Source of the DNA: DASPLX01 sp035627375
GTDB lineage: Bacteria > Pseudomonadota > Gammaproteobacteria > Burkholderiales > Burkholderiaceae_D
DNA: 64,000 nt
Assembly (NCBI GenBank): GCA_035627375.1
Contig: DASPLX010000054.1
Span: forward strand, 42,964-106,963
Direction: 5' to 3'
Below are positions 49,728 through 59,600 of the stretch, piece after piece (within the stretch, counting starts at the first letter, position 1; the number at the start of each line of letters is the position of its first letter). Under the pieces are notes generated by a model. That model saw nothing but the letters and a program-made list of their open reading frames with translations, was not told where the DNA came from and searched no databases. The translations under genes and the position numbers were made by a program.

Positions 49728-50462
49728 ATGAACGATTCAACGGAAAAAAGCAGCAAGCTGGCCAAGGTGCTCAGGTCCGGCGGCAAGTGGACTCTCGGCA
49801 TCCTCGCCGTGCTGTTCGTCGCCCATGTCGTCTGGGTCAATTCGGGCTCGAACGAATGGAAGCTCGAAAGCGAGAAGGATGGGATACGCGTCTCGAGCAT
49901 GAAGTCCCCCGGCTACACCCTGAAGAAATACAAGGTCGAGATGCGCACCGAGTCGAAGCTGTCCGACATCGTGTTTTACATGAGCGATCTCAACACCGGT
50001 TATGACGTCGGCGCTTCCGACATCCGCCGGCTCGAGGAAGTCGTCTCGCCGCCGGTGTTCTACGCCTACGACAACTACAAGCTCGACTTGAAGCCCTTCG
50101 GCAAGCTCGACGTCATGATCGTGAATCACTATATCCAGGACCCGGTGACGAAGAAGGTCACCATCAACGTGAATGCCGCTCCGAACAAGAAGCCGGTCGA
50201 TCCGAACGTCAAGCGCGTCATCCATCTGAGCAACAACTTCACGCTCACGCCGCTGCAGACCGGCGGAACCGACGTCGAACTCGTCTCGGAAATGGATCTC
50301 GGATTGCCCTACCTGATGCAGAACCTGGTGGTGCCCGCCGTGATCCATGAAGAGTTCGGAAAGATGCGGGAGATGATGAAGAAGGACAAGTACAAGAACG
50401 GCAAGCCCGCATTCATCACCGAACTGCACGACGATCCGAAAGTGGCCCAGGCCCAGAGCTGA
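49728..50462 (+). CDS. Membrane-anchored START-like protein 2
   Basis: 244 residues, ATG 49728. Clear paralogue of the preceding gene: N-terminal helix WTLGILAVLFVAHVVWV, then NSGSNEWKLESEKDGIRVSS, NVNAAPNKKPVDPN (compare NVQAAPSKKPPTPN) and the same closing helix. It probably arose by tandem duplication. Retention of both copies suggests they bind different ligands or form a heterodimer. It is the last gene before the second PKS and is followed by a stem-loop. Confidence 0.78.
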   Translation: MNDSTEKSSKLAKVLRSGGKWTLGILAVLFVAHVVWVNSGSNEWKLESEKDGIRVSSMKSPGYTLKKYKVEMRTESKLSDIVFYMSDLNTGYDVGASDIRRLEEVVSPPVFYAYDNYKLDLKPFGKLDVMIVNHYIQDPVTKKVTINVNAAPNKKPVDPNVKRVIHLSNNFTLTPLQTGGTDVELVSEMDLGLPYLMQNLVVPAVIHEEFGKMREMMKKDKYKNGKPAFITELHDDPKVAQAQS

Positions 50463-50472
50463 CACGGCCGCG

Positions 50473-50498
50473 CCCGACGAATCCGACGGATCGTCGGG
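50473..50498 (+). terminator. Stem-loop between START gene and PKS
   Basis: CCCGACGA and TCGTCGGG pair around ATCCGACGGA, 10 bp after the stop. There is no U-run. It could be an attenuator that the NusG-like factor overcomes, or simply a stabilising 3' structure. Confidence 0.4.
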
Positions 50499-50677
50499 TC
50501 GAACGGCGCCGCGACCGCCGCCGCGCCGCCCCGCCATCATCCCGCCGTACCTCCCGTCCGACCCGCGCGAGCCGAGCATGGCGCGCGCGGGCGTTCACGC
50601 CTACGTGCCGGAGTTGAGTGCGATTCCCGGTCTATCAGGACTACCCAGATTATTTTGAGTTTCGTAAGGACAGATGC

Positions 50678-53600
50678 ATGACCATCTCGACCAAGCGCGA
50701 TAAGGTGACCAAGGCGGCCAAGGCGGCCAAGGCGACGAAGCCGGCCGCCGCCAAGAAGCCGGCCGCCGCCCCCAAGCCGGCCGCCGAAAAGAAACCTCCC
50801 GTCCGGCGTTCGCGGAAAGCCGACAGTTACCTGTTCGTGCTGTCCGCCGCCAGCGAGGAACGGCTGCAAGCGTATGCCGCCAAGGTGGCCGCATGGCTGG
50901 AGAAGTCGCCCGCCGACCTGGACCTCGGCGACGCCATCTATACCTGGCAGGCCGCGCGCACGGCGATGAAGCGGCGTCTCGCCATCAAGATCCAGGATCG
51001 CGCCGAGCTTCAGCGCAAGTTGCAACAGTGGATCGCGGAACCGGGTACGGTGGCCGATGCCTGGACGGGCGAGGTGAATGCGCGCGATGCGGACAGCTCG
51101 CGTCCCTGGCACGGGGAATCCGGCCAACGCCTGCTCGATGAGATCATCGCCGGCAAGGATTGGGAACGGATCGGCAGCCTGTGGACCGCCGGCGCCGATA
51201 TCGATTGGGAGAAACTGCATGCCGCAAGCGCCCGCAAACCGCGGCGCATCAGCGTGCCGACTTATCCCTTCGCCAAGGAAAGGCACTGGATCGAGGGCGC
51301 GGCCGACGCGCCGCAAGCCGCCGCGGCGCCCGCCGATGATGCCGCGCCCGCGCAGCTGTTCGTCGCGCCGGCCTGGGAAGCCGAGCCGGCGGCGGACGGG
51401 AGCGACCTGGAATCCACCGATGCCGTCGGCCGGCATTGCGTCGTCCTGTGCGACCTGGCCGAGATCGATGCCGCGCGGCTCGCCGCGCTGATCCCGGGCG
51501 CCGATTGCGCGCATTTGCCGCAGCCGAAGGCGGGCGCGGAGAAGGCCGCGGAGAAGGCCGATATCGGCCGGCGCTACCTCGGATATGCGCAGGCATGCTT
51601 CGAAAAAGTGAAGGGCGTGCTGGCGGAAAAGCCGCGCGCCGCCGTTCTCTTCCAGCTGGTGGCGCCCGCCGCGCCGGAGCCGGCGCTGCTGGCCGGCCTG
51701 TCGGGCTTGCTCAAGACCGCGACGGAAGAGAATCCCCACGTCGTCGGCCAGATCGTGCTCACGGACGCGGCATCCCCGGCGGAGCTGGCCGCGCGCTTGC
51801 GCCGTGAAGGCGGCCGCCTGGACAACGCGGTCGTCCGTTACGCGGGAGGCGAGAGACAGGTCTTGCGCTGGCGCTCCGCGCGCACCGCGCAGGCCGCCGC
51901 CGCGCGCGAGGATGCCTCCTTCAGGAACGGCGGCGTCTACCTGATCACCGGCGGACTCGGCGGCCTGGGCATCGTGTTCGCCCGCGAGATCATGCGCCGG
52001 GCCGCCAACGCGCGCATCATCCTGACCGGACGCGCGGAGCTGTCCGCCGAGCGGCGGCAGCTTCTCGACCAACTGTCGCGCGAGGCGGTCCAGCAGGGCG
52101 GCAATCCGCTCGAATACCGGCCGCTGGACCTGGAGAACCGGGAGCAGGTCGCGCAACTCGTCGCCGCCATCCTCGCCGAATACAAGCAACTCAACGGCAT
52201 CATCCACAGCGCCGGCATGATCGCCGACAACCTGATCCTGAACAAGACCGCCGAGGAATTCCGGAAAGTCCTGGCGCCCAAGGTGATCGGCACCGTCAAT
52301 CTCGACGAGGCAAGCCGCGCCGTCGACCTCGATTTCTTCGCGCTGTTCTCGTCCGCCGCCGGCGTGTACGGCAATTCGGGGCAGGCCGACTACGCGGCCG
52401 CCAACGGTTTCCTGGATCAATACGCGGCCTACCGCAATCGGCTCGCGGCCGATGGGCAGCGCACGGGCCAGACCTTGTCCTTCGACTGGCCGCTGTGGCA
52501 AGAGGGCGGGATGGCGATCGACCCGGCCAGCCTCGAGGCCATGCGCCGCTCGACCGGGCTGCGCCCGATGCGGACCGCGACCGGCTTGCGGATCTTCCAC
52601 GAAAGCCTGGCGGCGCGGCACGGCCAGGTGATGGTGCTGGAAGGCGATGCCGAGAAGATCGAGGCCATGCTGTCCTACGCGCCGCAGCCGGTGCGCGGAC
52701 GCATCGTCAAGCGTGCCGCGCCGGCGATCGATGCCGCGCGGCTCAAGGAAGAAACGCTGAAAAAGATCAAGTCGATGTTCGCCGAGGTCACCAAGCGGCC
52801 GGCCGCGAAGATCGACGTGCAGGAGGAACTGGCGGCCTACGGCATCGATTCGATCATCATCAGCAATCTGAATCTCGGCCTGGCCAAGGTCTTTGGAGAG
52901 ATCTCCAAGACCCTGTTCTTCGAATTCAAGACCCTGGCGGATGTCGCCGGCCATTTCATCAAGGAATATCCGGCCGAGTGCGCCGCGTGGACCGGCCTGG
53001 AGCAGCAAGCGGCGGCCCCGGATACGATCCGGGCGGAATACATCGTCCCGGCGGCGGAAACCGGCCGCCAGCCTGCCGCGCCGGCGGCGCGAACAGAGGC
53101 CGGCGGCGCCGGCCGGCGCGAGCCGATCGCCATCATCGGCATCAGCGGCATCTATCCCCAGGCCGCCGATATCGACGAATTCTGGGACAACCTGCGGACC
53201 GGCAAGAACTGCATCGGCGAAATCCCATCCGATCGCTGGGCGCTCGACGATTTCTATCATCCCGACGTGGACCAGGCGGTCGAGCAGGGCAAGAGCTATA
53301 GCAAATGGGGCGGCTTCATCGAGCAGTTCGCCGACTTCGATCCGCTGTTCTTCAACATCTCCCCGCGCGAGGCCATGAACATGGACCCGCAGGAACGGCT
53401 GTTCCTGCAGGAATGCTGGCGCGCCATGGAAAACGCCGGCTACACGCGCGGCGATCTGAAGCACCGCTTCCGGCAACGAGTGGGCGTCTTCGCGGGCATC
53501 ACCAAGCCCGGCTACAACCTGTATGCGATGCATCCCACGCATACGGACGAACCTTTCCTGCCGTACACCTCGTTCAGCTCGGCCGCCAACCGCATCTCTT

Positions 53601-56600
53601 ACATCTTCGATATCACCGGGCCGAGCATGCCGGTCGATACGATGTGCTCGTCCTCGCTGATCGCGATCCACGAAGCTTGCGAGCATATCCATCGCGGCGA
53701 ATGCGAGGTGGCCTTCGCCGGCGGCGTCAACCTCTACCTGCATCCCTATACCTATGCCTGGCTGTGCTCGCACCGGATGCTGTCGCGCGACGGCTTGTGC
53801 AAGAGCTTCGGCATCGGCAGCAACGGCTTCGTGCCGGGCGAGGGCGTGGGCACGGTCTTGCTGAAACCCTTGTCGAGCGCGCTGCGCGACAACGACAACA
53901 TCCATGGCGTGATCCTGGCGACGCACGTGAACCACGGCGGCAAGACCAACGGCTACACGGTCCCGAGTCCGAAGGCGCAAGCCGAACTGATCCGCGGCGC
54001 GATCGACAAGGCCGGGATCAAGGCGACCGACATCAGCTACATCGAGGCGCACGGCACCGGCACCGAACTGGGCGATCCGATCGAAATCTCCGGATTGCAG
54101 CAGGCGTTCGCGCCGGACGGCAAGGAAACCGGCTATTGCAAGATCGGCTCGGCCAAATCCAATATCGGCCACCTGGAAGCCGCCGCCGGCATCGCGGGAT
54201 TGACCAAGGTGCTGCTGCAGATGAAGCACCGGCAGATCGCCCCGAGCCTGCACGCGGAGCAGCTCAATCCGAACATCTCCTTCGACAAGACCGCGTTCCG
54301 CGTCAACACCAGCTTGTCGCCCTGGCAGCCGCCGGCGGCCGGCGGCAGGAACGTGCCGCGTCTCGCCGGCATCTCGTCGTTCGGCGCCACCGGCGCCAAC
54401 GCGCATGTCATCGTGCAGGAATATGTCGCCCCCGAGCGTCCTCTGCCGGCTGCCGCGCGCGACGGAAAAGTCATCGTTCCGCTCTCGGCCAGGACCGCGC
54501 CGCAGCTGGAACAGAAAGCGCGCGATCTGCTGCGCTTCATCCGTTCCGCCGCCGAACCGATCGATCTGGCGGCGATGGCCTATACGCTGCAGATCGGCCG
54601 GGAAGCGATGGACGAGCGCCTGACCTGCTTGGCGGATTCGGTCGGGCAGCTGGCGGAGAAGCTGGAGGCACATCTCGCGGGCAGGAAAGACATCGACGAT
54701 TTTTATCGCGGCCAGGCCGGCGGCGGCAAGGATGCGCTGCACCTGTTCGACGATGACGAGGATTTCCAGGAGACGCTCGACAAATGGATCGCGCGCCGCA
54801 AGCTGTCCCGCCTGGCGGAGCTCTGGGCGCGCGGCATGGACTTCGACTGGAACAAGCTCTACGGCGAAACGCGGCCGCCGCGCATCGCGCTGCCGGCCTA
54901 TCCGTTCGCCAAGGAAAGGCTGTGGGTCGATGCCGTCGTGGAAACGGCCCATGCGCCGGCCAAGGCGGCCGGGGCGGCGAAGCTGCATCCGCTGGTGCAC
55001 GCCAATACCTCCGATCTCAGCCGACAGCGTTATACCTCGGTGTTCACGGGCGACGAATTCTTCCTGCGCGACCACAAGGTGCGCGGCGAGAAAATCCTGC
55101 CGGCGGTCGCCTATCTCGAAATGGCGCGGACCGCGGTCGATCTCGCGCTGCCGGCGCCGGTGGAAGACAGCCTGCTGGAGCTGCGCAATACCACCTGGGC
55201 GCAGCCGATCGCCGTCTCCTGCCGCAAGGATGTCAGCATCGCCTTGCATGCGGAAGAGGATGACCGGATCGAGTTCGAGATCTACAGCGCCGAGGCCGGG
55301 GAAACGCTGCACTGCCAGGGCCAGGCCGTCTTCGTTCGCATGCCCGCGCCCGCGAAGCTCGATATCGAACGGCTCAAGGCCGCGATGAGCAAGGGCCGGG
55401 AAGACGTCGCCGGCATCTACGACAATTACCGCGAGATGGGCGTCGACTTCGGCGCCGCGCACCGCGCGATCCAGGCCGTCCACCTCGGCGAGCGGCAACT
55501 GCTCGCGCAATTGAGTCTGCCCGCCGCCGCCGGTTCGACCGGCGATGCCTACCTGCTGCATCCCAGCCTGATGGATAGCGCCTTGCAAGCCTCGATCGGC
55601 TTGATGGACGATTCCATCCGCCGCTCGCGCCGGCCGTTCCTGCCGTTCGCGCTGGAAACGCTGCGCGTCGTCGCCCCGTGCACGCGCGAGATGTACGCCT
55701 GGGTGCGCCGCGCGCCGGACGCCGGCGCGGCGGCCGGCATGGTCAGGTTCGACGTCGATCTGTGCGATCAGGAGGGGAATATTTGCGTGCAGTTGCACGG
55801 CTTCTCCTCGCGCACGCTGGAAGGAGAGCTCCAGCCGGCCGCGCACGGCAAGCCGTCCGAGCCGGCGCGGCCGCAATTGCATTCCCTGGCCCCGGTGTGG
55901 AACCGGGTATCGCCGCCGGTCGCGGAGAAGGCGATTCCGAAGCCGGCCGACGTGCTCGTCGCCGGCGGCGGCCAGCGCGCCCTGGCGTGGGCGCGCCGAT
56001 CCTGGCCCGAGGCGCGCCTGCTGGAATTGCCTGCGCATGCCGATGTCGACACCGTCCGGGAAAAGCTCGCGGCGATGTCCTTCGATCATCTGCTGTGGGT
56101 CGCGCCGGATGTCATGGAAAACGGCGCCGGCGATGAACATGAACGGATCGTCGGAGCGCAGGACGAGGGCGTGCTGGCGGTGTTCCGCTTGGCCAAGGCG
56201 TTGTTGAGCCTGGACTATGCCGACAAGAACCTGCAATGGACGCTGATCACCCGCAACACGCAGCGCGTGAAGGAGAGCGACGTCCTCGCGCCGGCGCATG
56301 CCGGCATCTTCGGCCTGGTCGGCAGCATGGCGAAAGAATATCCCGAGTGGGATATCCGCTTGCTGGACGTGGACGATCTGGGTTCTCTCGCCGCCGCCGA
56401 ATGCCTGGCCTGGCCCGGCGACAAGCAAGGCGACGGCCTGGCTTATCGGCGCGGCGAATGGTTCCGGCAGGGCTTGGCGCAAGTCGCCGCGTTGCCGGAA
56501 GCGCCGCCGGCCTACCGCCAGGGCGGCGTGTATATCGTCGTCGGCGGCGCGGGCGGCATCGGCGAGGTATGGAGCCGTTTCATGCGCGAACGTTACGACG

Positions 56601-59600
56601 CGAAGCTGGTATGGATCGGCCGCCGTCCGCTGGATGCGGCCATCGAAGCCAAGCTCCAGTCGCTCGGCGGCGTGACCTATTTCTCGGCGGACGCGACCGA
56701 CCTCGATGCGCTGCGGCGGGTGCGCGACAAGATCCTGGAAATCCATCCGGCGATCCACGGCGTCGTGCATTCGGCGATCGACTTGCAAGACCAGAGCGTC
56801 GCCCTGATGGATGAATCCACGTTCCGCGGCAGCCTGTCGGCGAAGGTGGATGTCAGCGTCAACCTGGAGCGCGTCTTCGGGGCCGACGATCTCGACTGCA
56901 TGCTGTTCTTCTCGTCCTTGATTTCCTTCACGAAGGGCGCGGGGCAGTCGAACTATGCCGCCGGCTGCACCTTCAAGGACAGCTTCGCGCACAGCCTCGC
57001 GCAGCGGCGGCCGTATCCCGTCAAGATCATGAACTGGGGATACTGGGGCAACGTCGGCGTGGTGACCAGCGAGTTCTACAACAAGCGCATGCAGCAGATG
57101 GGCATCGGTTCCATCGAGGCGCCGGAGGCGATGGAAGCGTTGCAGGCGCTGGTCGGCGCCGGGCTGGACCAGCTGGCCCTGGTCAAGACGCTCGATGCCC
57201 GCGTGATCGAGGATATCGCCCTGGCCGAAAGCGTCAGCTGCTTCCCGCAACGCGCCGCCAGCGTCCTGCCGCAGGCGCGCAAGGATGTCGGCGAGACCTT
57301 CGCCGCCAAGTCGCGGGCGGCGCTGCGACAGGATCTGCTCGGCGAGGAAACGCGGGCGCTGGCCGGCGACATCCTCGCCTCCAGCCTCGCGGCGCTGGGC
57401 TTGTTCGACCCGGCCGCCGCGCGGCCGGCCGAGGAAGCGACGCATCCCTTGCACGAACGCTGGCTGCGCACCAGCCTCGATTACCTGCGGCGTGAACCCT
57501 GCCGCGTCATGGCGCTCGATGCCGCCTGGGCGGAGTGGGACGCGAAGAAACCGGCCTGGCTCGTCAACCCCAATCTGGGGGCGCAGGTGGCGCTGGTGGA
57601 AGCTTGCCTGCGCGCCTTGCCCGACATCCTGACCGGGAAGCGCCCGGCGACCGACGTCATGTTCCCGAATTCTTCCATGCAACTGGTGGAAGGCGTCTAC
57701 AAGGGCCATGCGCTGGCCGACTACAGCAATGATGTGCTGGGCGCGACCCTGGTTGCCTGCATCAAGCGCAAGCTGGAAGCCGACGGCAACGGTGGCGGAA
57801 AAATTCGCATCCTCGAGATCGGCGCCGGCACCGGCGGCACGACGGCCCGGATATTGCCGATGCTGCGCGAGTTCTCCGGCGCGATCGCGGAATACTGCTA
57901 CACCGATCTGTCCAAGGCGTTCCTGATGCATGCCGAGGAACAGTACCAGCCGCAGCTGCCGGCGCTGACCACGGCGATCTTCGATGTTTCCAAGCCCTTG
58001 CAGGCGCAGCCGGTGGCGATGAATCGCTATGATTTCGCGATCGCCACCAACGTGCTGCATGCGACGCCCGACATCCGCGAGACCTTGCGCAATGCCAAGG
58101 CCTTGCTGAAGAACCAGGGCGTCTTGCTGCTCAACGAGATGTGCGACTGGTCCCTGTTCAGCCACCTGACCTTCGGCTTGCTCGAAGGCTGGTGGTTGTA
58201 CGAGGACGCCCCGCTGCGCTTGGCGGGAAGCCCCGGATTGACGCCGCAGAAATGGCAAGACGTCCTCGAGGAAGAAGGATTCGAGGCAGTATCCTTCCTG
58301 GCGCCGGAAGCGCACGAGCTGGGGCAGCAGATCATCGCGGCCAGCAGCAACGGCCGGGCGCGGCAGCGCATCGCCAGGCAAGCCGCGCCGGCGGCCGTCG
58401 CGGCGGCAGCGGCGGCGGTGCCCGCGAGCGGCGCATCCACGGCCGTCGCCAGGAGCGCGCCGGCCGGCGCAGGATCGCTGCGCGAGAAGTGCGTCGCCTA
58501 CCTGCAGGAAGTCGTCGCCAAGACCTTGAAGATGGATGCGTCCCAGGTGGCGGCGGGCCGCTCGCTGACCGATTACGGCCTCGATTCCATCCTGGTCGTC
58601 GGGCTGACCAACCAGTTGCGCAAGTCATTCCCGGGAATCACGAGCACCTTGTTCTTCGAAGCGCAGAATATCGCCGGCCTGGCCGACTATCTCCTGGAGA
58701 ACAAGAAAGAACACGTGCTCGCCTTGCTCGGCGCGAACGCGCCGGCCGCCGCGCCGCAGGCGTCGCCGTCGCTGCCTTCGGCACCGGCCGCCGCCGCCAT
58801 CGCCGCCGCATCGGGCCTGCCGCGCCTCGCGCGCCGGGGCTCGTCGCGGTTCGCGGCGCAGGCGCCGGCGACCGCGCCGGCTTCCGCGATCTTCGACGTG
58901 GCGATCATCGGCTTGAGCGGCCGCTATCCGCAGGCGCGCACGCTCGACGAGTTCTGGCGCAACCTGGCGAACGGCCGGAATTGCGTGACCGAGATTCCGG
59001 CCGAGCGCTGGGATTGGAAGGAATACTACGATCCGGAAAAGGGCAAGCTCGGAAAGATCTACACGAAGTGGGGCGGCTTCCTGGAAGAGATCGATCGCTT
59101 CGATCCGCTGTTCTTCAAGATCTCGCCGAAGGAAGCCAAGATCATGGATCCGCAGGAGCGCCTGTTCCTGGAATCCTGCTATCACGCGATCGAGGACGCA
59201 GGCTATACGCCGGAAACGCTCGGCGAGATCGACAAGATCGGCGTCTTCGCCGGCGTGATGAATGCGCGCTACAACACGCAACCGCTGTATTACTCGATCG
59301 CCAACCGGGTGTCGTTCGTCCTGAATTTCCAGGGACCGTCGATGGCGGTCGATACCGCCTGCTCCTCGTCCCTGACGGCGATCCACCTGGCGCTGGAAAG
59401 CATGTATAGCGGATTGAGCGAATGCGCCATCGCCGGCGGCGTGAACCTGATCATCGATCCGGTCCACTACCAGGAACTGTCGGCGCTCACCATGCTGTCC
59501 GCCGGCAACCAGTGCAAGTCCTTCGGCGACGGAGCGGACGGCTTCATCGATGCCGAGGGCGTCGGCGCGGTGGTGCTGAAGCCGTTGTGGAAAGCGGAAC

